DNA of 33,304 bases from Clostridium senegalense JC122 (GTDB taxonomy: Bacteria > Bacillota > Clostridia > Clostridiales > Clostridiaceae). Location of the stretch: assembly GCF_000285575.1 (NCBI RefSeq), contig NZ_HE611052.1, positions 408,017-441,320 of the forward strand, in the 5' to 3' direction. Position 1 is the stretch's first letter; the number at the start of each line of letters is the position of its first letter. Of this stretch, positions 18,008 through 27,080 are shown piece after piece. The translations under genes were made by a program, and so were the position numbers. The notes beneath the pieces are model-generated. The model saw only the letters and a program-made list of their open reading frames with translations. It did no database searches and was not told the origin of the DNA.

Positions 18008-19474
18008 TTATTTTTTATATATTTCTATAAGTTTATCTATCATTCCATCATTACTACTTTTGTCACAAACAATATGTTCTATATTGTTTTTATTAAGTTC
18101 TATTGAAGTTATAGGTCCTATAGATAATACAGTCTTATTTTTTATTTCCTCAATACTTACAAGTTCTATCATATTAATTACGGTACTAGGACTTGTAAAT
18201 ACTACAACATCACAGTCTTTAAATCTATTCAGTCCAACGGCATCTCCAAGTTCTGGTTCATATATATGACACTCATCTACTATACATCCTTTACTTTCTA
18301 ATGCTTCTACTAAAAATGTTCTTGCTTTTTTAGATCTTGGAAGAAGTATTTTATCATTTTCTTTTATAAACTCCTTCATATGTTCAAAAAGATTTTCTGC
18401 AACATATTCTTTAGCACACAAAATTGGAACTACTCCAAATTTTCTTATAGCTTTATCACTAGCTGGTCCAATAGTTATAAATTTTGCTTTTATATTTCTT
18501 ATATCTAATTCTTTTTCTATTAGATAATTAAAGAAAATATTCGCTGCATTTGCACTTGTTATTACTATGTAATCATAGTGACTTAATTTTTCTATGTATG
18601 GATTTAATTTTTCACTAGTTGGTTTAATTTTTATTGAATTTATTTCTGTTACTTCTCCACCTAAATCAACAAGTCTTTCTCGTATTTCTCTACTTTGCTC
18701 TTTAGTTCTTGTTATACAAATATTCTTTCCGAATAGTGGTTTTTTTTCAAACCAATTAAGCTGATTATGAAACTTAACAACATCCCCAACAACAATTATA
18801 CTTGGATTTGCAAGACCATTTTTTAAAGCCCTCTCTTTTATATTTTCTAATGTTCCTACTGCTTTCTTTTGTTTTGATGTTGTCCCCCTCATAACTACAG
18901 CACATGGAGTGTTTTTATCCATTCCATTTTCAATTAAGTTATTAGTAATCAAACTTAATTTTTCAAATCCCATCATAAATATCAATGTACCTTTTAACCT
19001 AGATATAACAGGAAAATCTAAATCCATATTATCTTTACTTTTTGCAGTAAATATATGAAATCCTCTAGCAACCCCTCTATGAGTAACAGGAATCCCACCA
19101 TAGTTTAAAACAGATATTGGTGATGTTACACCAGGAACTACTTCAAATTCTATATCTTCTTCTAAAAGTCTAAGTGCTTCTTCTCCACCACGGCCAAATA
19201 TATATGGATCTCCACCTTTTACTCTTCCTACTGTATGACCTTGTTTAGCCAGTGATACTATCATATCATTTATCTCTTCTTGTGTTTTATAGTGACATCC
19301 AGGCTCTTTTCCACAATAATAAATTTCTGCATCACTATTTACATACTTCAAAAAGCTTTCCCCACAAAGTCTATCATACATTATTGCACTACAATTTTTC
19401 AAAACATTTACAGCTCTTAATGTTATAAGTTCTTCATGTCCAGGCCCTGCACCAATTAAATATACTTTACTCAT
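18008..19474 (-). CDS. cobA-hemD: Uroporphyrinogen-III C-methyltransferase fused to uroporphyrinogen-III synthase
   Basis: This two-domain enzyme of 488 residues closes hydroxymethylbilane to uroporphyrinogen III and methylates it twice to precorrin-2. Residues about 1-245 are the SUMT domain: LIGAGPGHEELITLRA (6-21), VKGGDPYIFGRGGEEA, EVVPGVTSPISVLNYGGIPVTHR and the CAVVMRGTTSKQ end. Residues about 250-488 are HemD: NICITRTKEQSREI, YDYIVITSANAANIFF, FITIGPASDKAI and VVFTSPSTVINM. The fusion is common in Clostridia and lacks the SirC domain found in CysG. AGGAGGAG lies before the ATG. Confidence 0.96.
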   Translation of the reverse strand: MSKVYLIGAGPGHEELITLRAVNVLKNCSAIMYDRLCGESFLKYVNSDAEIYYCGKEPGCHYKTQEEINDMIVSLAKQGHTVGRVKGGDPYIFGRGGEEALRLLEEDIEFEVVPGVTSPISVLNYGGIPVTHRGVARGFHIFTAKSKDNMDLDFPVISRLKGTLIFMMGFEKLSLITNNLIENGMDKNTPCAVVMRGTTSKQKKAVGTLENIKERALKNGLANPSIIVVGDVVKFHNQLNWFEKKPLFGKNICITRTKEQSREIRERLVDLGGEVTEINSIKIKPTSEKLNPYIEKLSHYDYIVITSANAANIFFNYLIEKELDIRNIKAKFITIGPASDKAIRKFGVVPILCAKEYVAENLFEHMKEFIKENDKILLPRSKKARTFLVEALESKGCIVDECHIYEPELGDAVGLNRFKDCDVVVFTSPSTVINMIELVSIEEIKNKTVLSIGPITSIELNKNNIEHIVCDKSSNDGMIDKLIEIYKK

Positions 19475-19506
19475 TGTTTCTCCTCCTATTATTAAGATAG
19501 GACTTT

Positions 19507-20376
19507 CTATCTGTCTTCTAAAATTAATTTTGCTAGTTCTTCACCAAGTTTTATATTATCTTCTATATTGCCTTCTACTTCTTTTTTTACTAATTTTTCA
19601 TTAACCTCATATACACCTATGACTTTTAATTTGCTATCATAAATTTTTGCATATGCACCTATTGTTGAATGACAATCTCCTTTTAGTGCTTTCATAAAGC
19701 TTCTTTCTGCATCAACACAAATTCTTACGTTCTCATCATTTAAAGAAGTAAATACTTCTTTATTATCTAAATTCTTAGCTATCTCTATAGCTAAAGCTCC
19801 TTGTGCTACAGCTGGGACCATATCATTTGGATCAAAATAATCTGTTATTATATTTTCCATTCCTAATCTTTTAAGTCCTGCAGCTGCTAATATAATACCG
19901 TCCAAATTTTCTTTTTCTATTTTTTCTATTCTTGTTTGAACATTTCCCCTTATAGGAACTATATCAATATCTGGTCTTAATATCTTTAATTGAGTTGCCC
20001 TTCTTTTGCTACTAGTTCCAACTCTAGCTCCTGTTTTTAAATCTTTAAATTTAACACCTTTTAAAGACACAAAAGCATCTCTAACATCTTCACGACATGG
20101 TGTAGCTGCTATTTCAAACCCTTCTGGTAATTCATAAGGCATGTCCTTCATGCTATGTACTGCTGCATCTGCAAGTCTTTCAATCATTAAAACTTCTAGT
20201 TCTTTTATAAATAAACCCTTTCCCCCTATTTTATCTAAAGTTACATCTAATCTTCTGTCACCTAAAGTATCAGTTAGCACTTTTTCACTTTTTATCCCAT
20301 GTTTTTTTTCTAAAAGCTCCATTACATACTCTGTTTGCACCTGTGCCAATTTACTTTTTCTTGTTGCTAATTTCAA
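19507..20376 (-). CDS. hemC: Hydroxymethylbilane synthase (porphobilinogen deaminase)
   Basis: HemC polymerises four porphobilinogens into hydroxymethylbilane. I start it at the TTG at 20376 ([16 protein letters not shown]) because GGAGGT lies eight bases upstream; the ATG at 20391 contains that binding site and has none of its own. The 289-residue protein has TRKSKLA at the N-terminus, [41 protein letters not shown] and the dipyrromethane-cofactor Cys235 in [12 protein letters not shown]. Either start overlaps the end of the sirC gene, by 26 bases with the TTG, so coupled translation is likely. Confidence 0.95.
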   Translation of the reverse strand: MKLATRKSKLAQVQTEYVMELLEKKHGIKSEKVLTDTLGDRRLDVTLDKIGGKGLFIKELEVLMIERLADAAVHSMKDMPYELPEGFEIAATPCREDVRDAFVSLKGVKFKDLKTGARVGTSSKRRATQLKILRPDIDIVPIRGNVQTRIEKIEKENLDGIILAAAGLKRLGMENIITDYFDPNDMVPAVAQGALAIEIAKNLDNKEVFTSLNDENVRICVDAERSFMKALKGDCHSTIGAYAKIYDSKLKVIGVYEVNEKLVKKEVEGNIEDNIKLGEELAKLILEDR

Positions 20377-20992
20377 GGTTATTACCTCCATAAAATAAAT
20401 TTAAAATTTCTTCTCCATATCCTTTATTGAAAAAATATAAAAAGTCCTTTGAAGCTATAAAATTCATAACTTCCTTTTTCTTGTCTATATTTTTTATAGA
20501 ATTTCTCACTTTTACAGTAAATTCTATATAATTGTCATACTCCGTCAAATTTTCTTTTAATACATTTTTCATAAATAAAGTTGTTTTAGGACTTTTTCCT
20601 TTAGTTTGAAGGGCAAAAGTCATGTTTTCTGTTTCACCTATAACTGGCATCGTACAAAGACTTTTACTAACTTCTGTAGTATCTATATAAAACTTAAAGT
20701 TATTTTCACAATCATTTCTTATTTTGTCATTTAACTTTTTATCACCAGTAGCTATAACTACTATATGAGCCTTATTTATTAACTCATCATTATATTGTTC
20801 ATAGCTTAGTTCAAATCTTTCTTTGCTATTGTAATTTATAATATCTTGACAAAACTCTCTAGATACTACTTTTACACTAGCACCTTTCTCTGTAAAAGAT
20901 TTCAGTTTTATAAAACCTGCCTTACCTCCACCTATTATTAATACCTTTAAGTTATTTGTTTTAAGTGACAAATATGCTACATTACCTTTCAA
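20351..20992 (-). CDS. sirC: Precorrin-2 dehydrogenase (siroheme synthase N-terminal domain type)
   Basis: This enzyme oxidises precorrin-2 to sirohydrochlorin with NAD+, the substrate of CbiK. The protein of about 214 residues has an N-terminal Rossmann domain with [17 protein letters not shown], then [13 protein letters not shown] and the CTMPVIGE segment, which matches the usual C-N-P-A-x-x motif only loosely, followed by the Met8-like helical part. There is no ferrochelatase or methylase domain. The start is uncertain: AAGGTGAT lies just upstream, favouring TTG at 20992 ([11 protein letters not shown]), while GTG 21001, ATG 20998 and TTG 20995 are in the same frame. It sits between cobD and hemC. 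The gene is also called hemA-associated or cysG-N in some annotations. Confidence 0.88.
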   Translation of the reverse strand: MKGNVAYLSLKTNNLKVLIIGGGKAGFIKLKSFTEKGASVKVVSREFCQDIINYNSKERFELSYEQYNDELINKAHIVVIATGDKKLNDKIRNDCENNFKFYIDTTEVSKSLCTMPVIGETENMTFALQTKGKSPKTTLFMKNVLKENLTEYDNYIEFTVKVRNSIKNIDKKKEVMNFIASKDFLYFFNKGYGEEILNLFYGGNNLEISNKKK

Positions 20993-21017
20993 CAACATCA
21001 CCTTATTTTTTTGTAAT

Positions 21018-22102
21018 TTATAAACTATTCATAGCTTCCAATAGCCTTAAATTTAATTCTCTATCTTTTATTGCAACTCTCACAAATTCTTCATTTAAGC
21101 CTTTATAATTATCACATTTTCTAATTATTATTCCTTTTTCTTTTAATTTTTCATAAAATTTATGACAATTTATATCTTTTAATTTAAGCAATATGTAGTT
21201 TCCATAAGTATTATACACCGTATTTACAAATTTTGCTTTATCTAGTTCTTCTAACATTAACTGTCTTTCTACTTTTATCCAATTTATAGATTCTAATATA
21301 TATTTTTCATCTTTTAAACCATATTTAACTGCTACTTCAGCAAAACAGTTTATATTCCATGGATTTTGCATAAGGTTAAAGTAATCTATGATTCTTTCAT
21401 TTGTAGTCAATGCGAAACCAAATCTCACTCCTGGTAGACCATAAAATTTTGTTATAGCACGTATAATTACTAAACATTTATACTTATTAATTAAATCTAC
21501 AAAACTTAAATTTAAATTTAATGTAAATTCAATAAATGCCTCATCTATTAAAATTATTTTATTATTTAATTCACAGTAATTTAAAATAGTCTTAAATTTT
21601 TCTTTATCAATTACGCATCCATTAGGATTATTCGGATTACCTATTATTAATCCCTCACTACCTTTTACCTTATTTAATATATCATCATAATCATATGTAA
21701 AATCTTCTTTTAAATATGAATATTTTATATCTAAACCGTGTTTTGTTGCATTATCTTCATATTCAACAAATGATGGAACTACTATTGTTATAGATTTTAA
21801 AGCTCCTATAGCTAAATCTAAAATTTCTGATGCTCCATTTCCTAATAATACATTATCATGTATAACTTTAATTTCTCTTTTTTCCATACCAAAATACTCA
21901 TATGATTCATTCACATAATCTATTAGGTTGTCTTTTAAAATTCTATATTTTATATCTGGATATACATTAAGCATATCTACTGCTTCATTAATATTGTTTA
22001 CAATTGAATTTGGAACCCCTAAAGGATTTATATTAGAACTAAAATCTATTAATTTTTTCCCTTTAATATTCCATCACTATATATGTCTCCTCCATGTTTC
22101 AA
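21018..22102 (-). pseudogene. cobD: L-threonine-O-3-phosphate decarboxylase, one frameshift near the N-terminus
   Basis: CobD makes (R)-1-amino-2-propanol phosphate, which CbiB attaches to the corrin ring. The intact frame 21018-21974 codes 318 residues of a PLP enzyme: LGNGASEILDLA, GNPNNPNG, ILIDEAFIEF, and the PLP lysine in ITKFYGLPGVRFGF. But the family start is missing from it. It is found upstream in another frame: TTG at 22102 behind AAAGGTGAGG gives KHGGDIY, and after a run of six A (22053-22058) the frame must shift to read IDFSSNINPLGVP and join the main frame. Adding one base to that run restores a continuous 361-residue CobD. As written, translation from 22102 stops at a TAA straight after the run. 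The ATG at 21974 would lack the N-terminal substrate-binding segment. Confidence 0.9.
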
Positions 22103-22145
22103 AAGTAACACCTCACCTTTGCCAATTTATCATTAGTTTGTTAAA

Positions 22146-23117
22146 TTAAAATTCTATAATTACTAAAGCTAAAATCATTATTAAAACAAATAAAATCTCA
22201 CTTGTATACATAAGTTTAACTGATTTTTTTATATGTTTATAATCTAACTTTGTTATATCATCACCGATAGTCGGTTTATACGTGACTTGCCCAAAATACA
22301 CATTTGTTCCACCTAATTGAACTTTTAAAGCTCCTGCTGTAGCAGCTTCTGGATATGCACAATTGGGACTTTTATGATTTTTTCTATCTCTTATCATTAT
22401 TTTGAAACTTTCTGTTATACTTCCATTTACTACAAAAGCAGATAAACACATAAGTATGCCTGTTATTCTAGCCGGAATATAATTAAATATATCATCTACA
22501 TTAGCAGGGAAAAAACCTATATTTTTATATTTTTCATTTAAATATCCTACCATAGAATCCATTGTATTTACGCCTTTATACATCATTGCAAGCGGCGCCC
22601 CTCCAATAAGTGCATAAAATATAGGTGCTATTATTCCATCAGATGCATTTTCAGCAACAGTTTCTACATCTGCTCTTATTATCTCATGGGACAATAGTTC
22701 CTTTGTATCTCTACCAACTATGTAAGAAAGTTTTAACCTTGCATCTTCTATGTCCTCTTTTTTTAATGAATTATATACTTCCATTGCTGCATTATCTAAG
22801 CTTTTAGCTGCAATAGTTGTCCAGATTATTATTACATTTAATATGTGAAAAACAACTTTATTTATAAGTGCAAATCTTAATAATATGTATGGTATACAGT
22901 AAGTCAACATACAAACTATAACTACCATTAATGCTCCTGCTCTTTTTAATTTATAATTATTTTCAAATTTACTTCTAAGTTTCTTTTCAATAATGCTTAT
23001 AAGTTTTCCTATATAAATTATTGGGTGTGGAATCCAATTTGGATCTCCTAATATAAAATCTATAATCATAGCTATAAATATATATATAATATTTTGTTTC
23101 AAATCAAAATTAAACAT
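22146..23117 (-). CDS. cbiB: Adenosylcobinamide-phosphate synthase
   Basis: CbiB is the membrane enzyme that joins aminopropanol phosphate to adenosylcobyric acid. The 323-residue protein has hydrophobic helices at the N-terminus (IIYIFIAMIIDFIL), in the middle and at the C-terminus, and the family motifs DFILGDPNWIPHPI (21-34), ADVETVAENASDGIIAPIFYALIGGAPLAM, and PNCAYPEAATAGAL. The binding site GGGAGGTGA precedes the ATG. It lies directly before cobD, whose product is its substrate, but a 248-base gap with inverted repeats separates it from cbiP. Confidence 0.96.
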   Translation of the reverse strand: MFNFDLKQNIIYIFIAMIIDFILGDPNWIPHPIIYIGKLISIIEKKLRSKFENNYKLKRAGALMVVIVCMLTYCIPYILLRFALINKVVFHILNVIIIWTTIAAKSLDNAAMEVYNSLKKEDIEDARLKLSYIVGRDTKELLSHEIIRADVETVAENASDGIIAPIFYALIGGAPLAMMYKGVNTMDSMVGYLNEKYKNIGFFPANVDDIFNYIPARITGILMCLSAFVVNGSITESFKIMIRDRKNHKSPNCAYPEAATAGALKVQLGGTNVYFGQVTYKPTIGDDITKLDYKHIKKSVKLMYTSEILFVLIMILALVIIEF

Positions 23118-23155
23118 ATTTTCACCTCCCTATAAAAATAATTTAATATAATTCT

Positions 23156-23363
23156 CTTAGGTTAATTAAGAATTAAGATTAACCCTTACAACTCATTTTT
23201 TGATGATTCTAAATGTTTTGTTTAATATCCATTAATATATTTAAAATTCATAACATACAAGTAATAATTTCTTAATTCTTAATTCCTAAGTACTGATTAT
23301 TTTAATTTAAGAATACGTTTAAATAGCATATTCTTTAAGAGCAGTTTAAAATGAGTAATCAGT
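23156..23363 (-). repeat. Inverted-repeat element between cbiP and cbiB
   Basis: The 248-base cbiP-cbiB gap holds two nested structures. A near-perfect inverted repeat joins 23156-23180 (CTTAGG-TT-AATTAAGAATTAAGA) and 23268-23290 (CTTAGG-AATTAAGAATTAAGA on the other strand), about 21 pairs with a 2-base bulge and 87 bases between. Next to it, 23292-23363 can fold into an interrupted hairpin closed by ACTGATTA/TAATCAGT with an inner TTTAAGAATA stem. No T tail is present, so it does not look like a terminator. It could be a small non-autonomous repeat or an RNA processing or stability element of the long mRNA. Confidence 0.5.
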
Positions 23364-23365
23364 TG

Positions 23366-24868
23366 CTACTTTTTCAAACCAACTATTTCGTATACTTTAT
23401 CCATATCTAAAGAACTTCTTACTAAATCAGCTAGTCTATCAAGCTCTTTTTCTCTAAGATTTTCATATGGTTGTGCTTTTTTGTATTCTATACCTTTTTT
23501 ACTTCTTAATTCATTAATTATAACTTCTCTAAAATCTATATTATCAAATACTCCATGAAGATAAGTTCCTATTACAGTTCTTTCTTTATTAATAACCCCA
23601 TCAATATGATCACACTTGTTACCATTTTCTTTTGTTATTCTAAATAATGGATCTGCATTTTCCCCTAATTCTGATACTCCCATATGAATTTCATATCCAT
23701 AAACATTTATATCTTCTTTTGTTGTATTAAATAAATCTTTATTGATTACAGTTCCTTCTACCCTAGTAGTTACTTTCTTATTTTCAAAAACTGTTTCAAT
23801 ATCTAAAAGGCCTAATCCTTCTGTTTCTAAATTATTACTTTCAACTCTATATGGATCTTTTATTTTTTTGCCTAGCATTTGGTATCCACCACATATACCT
23901 ATAACATTTCCTTCTTTACTATATTCTTTTATTTTGTCAAATAATCCGCTTGCTTTTAGCACATTTAAATCCTCTATGGTATTTTTTGTACCTGGTATAA
24001 TTAACAAATCAGGATTTTTAAATTCTTCTAAAGATGTTATATATCTAACGGAAACATCTTCTTCAATTTTAAGTGCATCTAAATCAGTAAAATTAGATAC
24101 TCTTGGAAGTTTTATAACTGCTATATCTATTTTATCTGTAATATTTTTATTTAATTCTACTGCACCATCTTCATCTTCTAAAGCTAATGTAAAATGTGGA
24201 ACAACTCCCAAACATTGTTTTTTAGATATATCTTCAAGCATATCTATTCCTGGTTTCAATATATCTACGTCACCTCTAAATTTATTAATTACAGTTCCTT
24301 TAACTCTTTCTTCTTCATTATCTTCTAAAAGCATTAATGTTCCTACTAAAGATGCAAACACTCCACCTTTATCAATATCTCCAACTAATATTACAGGAGC
24401 ATCTACAAGCTCTGCCATCCCCATATTAACTATATCTCTGTCTCTTAAGTTAATCTCTGCTGGACTTCCTGCACCTTCCATAACAATTATGTCAAACTTT
24501 TTTTCTAATTCATCAAATTGATCTTTTAACATATCTCTAAATTTCAATTTAAGATTATGATATTCCATAGCAGAGCTATTTCCATAAACTTCGCCATTAA
24601 CAATTATTTGACATTTTTGATCACTAGTTGGTTTTAACAAAATAGGATTCATATATGCTTCTGGTTCTAATCCTGATGCATACGCTTGAAGTACTTGTGC
24701 TCTCCCCATTTCTTTTCCATCTAATGTTATGTACGAGTTTAAAGACATATTCTGTGCCTTGTAAGGACATACCTTATACCCATCTTGAGTAAATATCCTA
24801 CAAAGTGCTGTAACTAAAATACTTTTCCCAACAGAAGACGCAGTTCCTTGTACCATTATTTTTGCCAT
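23366..24868 (-). CDS. cbiP: Adenosylcobyric acid synthase (glutamine-hydrolysing)
   Basis: CbiP amidates the b, d, e and g side chains of adenosylcobyrinate a,c-diamide. The 500-residue protein has the N-terminal P-loop-like [13 protein letters not shown] (5-17), [34 protein letters not shown], and [16 protein letters not shown]; the C-terminal amidotransferase domain has [12 protein letters not shown], the nucleophile Cys in [10 protein letters not shown], and [10 protein letters not shown] with the catalytic His. It is the first gene of the operon, behind the riboswitch and attenuator. AAAGGGTG provides the binding site. Its position first, although it acts late, is usual in clostridial clusters. 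Confidence 0.97.
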   Translation of the reverse strand: MAKIMVQGTASSVGKSILVTALCRIFTQDGYKVCPYKAQNMSLNSYITLDGKEMGRAQVLQAYASGLEPEAYMNPILLKPTSDQKCQIIVNGEVYGNSSAMEYHNLKLKFRDMLKDQFDELEKKFDIIVMEGAGSPAEINLRDRDIVNMGMAELVDAPVILVGDIDKGGVFASLVGTLMLLEDNEEERVKGTVINKFRGDVDILKPGIDMLEDISKKQCLGVVPHFTLALEDEDGAVELNKNITDKIDIAVIKLPRVSNFTDLDALKIEEDVSVRYITSLEEFKNPDLLIIPGTKNTIEDLNVLKASGLFDKIKEYSKEGNVIGICGGYQMLGKKIKDPYRVESNNLETEGLGLLDIETVFENKKVTTRVEGTVINKDLFNTTKEDINVYGYEIHMGVSELGENADPLFRITKENGNKCDHIDGVINKERTVIGTYLHGVFDNIDFREVIINELRSKKGIEYKKAQPYENLREKELDRLADLVRSSLDMDKVYEIVGLKK

Positions 24869-24993
24869 CTTAAAACACCCTTTCCAACTACAATTATTTC
24901 TAAAATCAAAATATAATATATAGTTCCAATTAATTGAAAAAACTATAATTTATAATTTAAATTTCATATTGAATTTTCTTAAAAATCACAAAA

Positions 24994-25028
24994 TAAAAAT
25001 AGATGCACCTGAAAGGGTGCATCTATTT
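24994..25028 (-). terminator. Attenuator terminator downstream of the first cobalamin riboswitch
   Basis: On the minus strand AATAGATGCACC pairs with GGTGCATCTATT around a short loop (25016-25027 with 24998-25009) and runs into a T-rich tail. It lies between the riboswitch and cbiP, where a B12-dependent terminator would be expected. The competing antiterminator was not resolved. Confidence 0.85.
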
Positions 25029-25093
25029 GTTATAAATAAACTATTTGAAATTTAAACAAAATAAATAGTCCTTTCCCTCCGAAAGCTTTTTAA

Positions 25094-25252
25094 AATTAGG
25101 CAGGTCTCCTGGCTCATGAATCATCCTTCTCTTTGCCTTCCCCTCTTATTTTTAAAAAAGTGGCAATTTTAAAGAGTTGTCATCAATTACAGTAGCGGGG
25201 GCTGCTGTGGAATTTAACCACATTCCCTTTTCACTTATTCTAAGCACCTAAC
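25094..25252 (-). promoter_or_regulatory. Cobalamin riboswitch of the cbi operon
   Basis: Read on the minus strand, this leader holds the conserved parts of a cobalamin riboswitch in order: the 5' TTAGGTGC element, GGGAA with a short hairpin (TGTGG...CCACA), the core GCAGCCCCCGCTACTGTAA, an AT-rich variable arm, and the B12 box GAGCCAGGAGACCTGCC (25099-25115). TTAGG and CCTAA at the ends can pair as P1. Adenosylcobalamin or a related corrinoid is the expected ligand. Because a terminator follows, control is most likely by premature termination for the whole 19-gene operon. Confidence 0.96.
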
Positions 25253-25325
25253 TTGTTCTATATTCTTTTTAAATTAAATTACCTGTAAATTTTTCATCAG
25301 TTATTTTCGACTTATTTCAATTATG

Positions 25326-25354
25326 ATTATAAAATTAAACAAACTCCATGTCAA
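25326..25354 (-). promoter_or_regulatory. Consensus sigma-A promoter of the cbi operon
   Basis: On the minus strand TTGACA (25349-25354) is followed after exactly 17 bases by TATAAT (25326-25331). Both hexamers match the consensus fully. The expected start of transcription is near 25319, about 65 bases before the riboswitch. A perfect promoter suggests that regulation rests on the riboswitch rather than on initiation. Confidence 0.9.
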
Positions 25355-25611
25355 GTTTTATCAAAAATTAATGAACTTTGGTATATTTCATTAATTTTAG
25401 AAATATATCAACATTCAATATATCAACAATCAAATTATTAACGATTTTAAATATGAGCTATAAAATTAACTTCTTAATTTATGCATTTAAATTTAAATAT
25501 AAAAAAAGTTATATAATATTAAAATTTGACTTTAATTTAAGAATATATTATGGAGTAAATCTTTATACAGTTTACAAATAAGTTATAATTTAATTAAATA
25601 ATTGAATTTAA
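25355..25611. other. Non-coding AT-rich stretch upstream of the cbi promoter
   Basis: It contains a 67-codon open frame at 25378-25581 with no binding site and a composition of Ile, Asn, Tyr and Lys expected from AT-rich non-coding DNA; I do not regard it as a gene. Nothing else is seen apart from A/T tracts. Confidence 0.5.
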
Positions 25612-25655
25612 AAAGTTGTTTTTAAAAAGAAAGTAATCCATTTAAAAACAACTTT
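25612..25655 (-). terminator. Terminator after the YfcE-type phosphoesterase gene
   Basis: A 15-bp stem (AAAGTTGTTTTTAAA, 25612-25626, with its complement at 25641-25655) has a 14-base loop and is followed on the minus strand by TTTTTAAATT. It lies 15 bases behind the stop codon of the gene. Confidence 0.75.
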
Positions 25656-25669
25656 ATCATTATAATTAT

Positions 25670-26215
25670 TTATATAATTTTTAGTTCTTTTATTATATTT
25701 CCATCTAATTTTTTTATATAAAAAATACCTTTATCTAAAATTCCATAACTATTAGGACTATTTTTTTTAGGATATGTTATTGAACCTGGATTCAATATAT
25801 ATATACCATTTTCTTTTTTGGCTACCGGTACATGTGTATGTCCATATACCAACACATCACCATCACATATATTAGGATGTTTTTCTTCATCATAAATATG
25901 TCCATGGGTTAGAAAAAACCTTTTATCACCATATAAAATGGTACTATAATCCATCATGCATGGATATTCAAGCAACATTTGATCCACATCTGCATCACAA
26001 TTTCCTCTTACACCTATTATTCTGTTGTTATAATTATTAAGTAGCTTTGCAACTTCTTTAGGATTGTATTCCTCTGGCAATGGATTTCTTGGTCCGTGGT
26101 ATAAAACATCTCCTAATATTATTATATAATCAGCATTTTCTTTTATAAAAGCATCAATTGCTAATTTACAATATTTAAGAGATCCATGAATATCAGATAT
26201 AAAAAATAACTTCAT
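25670..26215 (-). CDS. yfcE: YfcE-type metallophosphoesterase (phosphodiesterase)
   Basis: This is a calcineurin-like metal-dependent phosphodiesterase; the E. coli relative acts on model phosphodiesters and its natural substrate is not settled. The 181-residue protein has all metal-binding motifs: SDIHG (D-x-H) at the N-terminus, GDVLYHGPRNPLP, RGNCDADVDQM (GN-D/H box) and GHTHVP near the C-terminus. The run HGPRNPLPEEYNPKEVAKLLN closely follows YfcE rather than the related archaeal type. I start at the ATG of MKLFFISDIHGS; a GTG six codons upstream (26233) is an alternative because the binding site for either is weak. It has its own terminator and no evident link with B12. Confidence 0.88.
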   Translation of the reverse strand: MKLFFISDIHGSLKYCKLAIDAFIKENADYIIILGDVLYHGPRNPLPEEYNPKEVAKLLNNYNNRIIGVRGNCDADVDQMLLEYPCMMDYSTILYGDKRFFLTHGHIYDEEKHPNICDGDVLVYGHTHVPVAKKENGIYILNPGSITYPKKNSPNSYGILDKGIFYIKKLDGNIIKELKII

Positions 26216-26320
26216 AAATATTTTGTTTAGCACCCTAGTTATAATTATAAAACTATATCAACTAAACAAAACACCTCACTTTCTTTAGTTTATTACTTCT
26301 TTATTATAATAGTTATTACT

Positions 26321-26833
26321 TTATTGCTCTACCATTTTATTAAAATTTTCTTTTGTCATTCTAAATAATACTTCTTTACCTTTTTCTTCAAGAACTTCAA
26401 ATTTCCAAGTTTTAAGAGCTTCTATTCCATTTTCATTAGCAACAGTGTCAAAAATAACCTCACCACCATAGCTATTAAAATAATATTCTAATAATAGCAT
26501 AACTGCTTCATTCCCATAATTATTACCTCTATATTTATTTTCAACTTTAACATTTAAATCAGCGGTTTTAGTGTTTCTGTCATATCCGTGAAAACTCACT
26601 TCCCCAACTGGTGTGTTTTCCATATTATATATTAAACAATAAAAATTCTTGCCATTTCCAGGGTCAACCATTCTTTTATACCAATTCTCCCATTTATATT
26701 CACTATAATGAATTGCGCCTCCTACATCTCTCATTGTATCTTCATCACTCCAAAGTTTTTTTATATAATCAATTTCTTCAAAGTCAGGCTTTCTTATATA
26801 AACTAAATTACCTCTTTTTATAAATTTATCCAT
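26321..26833 (-). CDS. GNAT-family N-acetyltransferase (RimJ/RimL-like)
   Basis: The 170-residue protein has the layout of the RimJ/RimL group of GCN5-related acetyltransferases: N-terminal VYIRKPDFEEIDYIKKLWSD, then a central beta strand TPVGEVSFHGYDRNTKTADLNVKV, the acetyl-CoA pyrophosphate loop YRGNNYGNEAVMLLLEYYF, and the C-terminal NENGIEALKTWKFEVLEEKGKE segment where the second domain half pairs. Such enzymes acetylate protein N-termini, amines or antibiotics; the substrate cannot be told. TAAGGGGGAC precedes the ATG. It stands alone between yfcE and the TPR-like gene; no clear terminator follows. Confidence 0.85.
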   Translation of the reverse strand: MDKFIKRGNLVYIRKPDFEEIDYIKKLWSDEDTMRDVGGAIHYSEYKWENWYKRMVDPGNGKNFYCLIYNMENTPVGEVSFHGYDRNTKTADLNVKVENKYRGNNYGNEAVMLLLEYYFNSYGGEVIFDTVANENGIEALKTWKFEVLEEKGKEVLFRMTKENFNKMVEQ

Positions 26834-27052
26834 AAGAATGTCCCCCTTAATTATTTTTTTAAGATGATATATTAATACTATATATAAATAACTTTTCTTA
26901 TAAATGAATGTATTTTCTATATATCACCAAAAACCTATGATATTAACTAATATCATTCTTTTATATATTATAACTTATTTATATATTATCAAACTTTTCA
27001 TTTTAACGCTAATATTTTAAATATTTTTAATTTTAAATATAAAACAAAAAAA

Positions 27053-27076
27053 TTTAAAGGGCTTTCGCCCTTTAAA
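27053..27076 (-). terminator. Terminator after the TPR-like membrane protein gene
   Basis: The stem TTTAAAGGGC/GCCCTTTAAA (27053-27062 with 27067-27076) has a 4-base loop and, on the minus strand, a following run of seven to eight T. It starts four bases after the stop codon. Confidence 0.9.
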
Positions 27077-27080
27077 AAAA

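Noticed and set aside
23742-24521. Open frame of 259 codons on the plus strand
   Set aside because: It lies fully opposite cbiP, whose motifs are complete; the frame is Ser/Pro/Ile-rich, as expected from the reverse of a coding strand, and has no binding site.
25378-25581. 67-codon open frame between the cbi promoter and yfcE
   Set aside because: No ribosome binding site, residue content typical of random AT-rich DNA, no recognisable motif.
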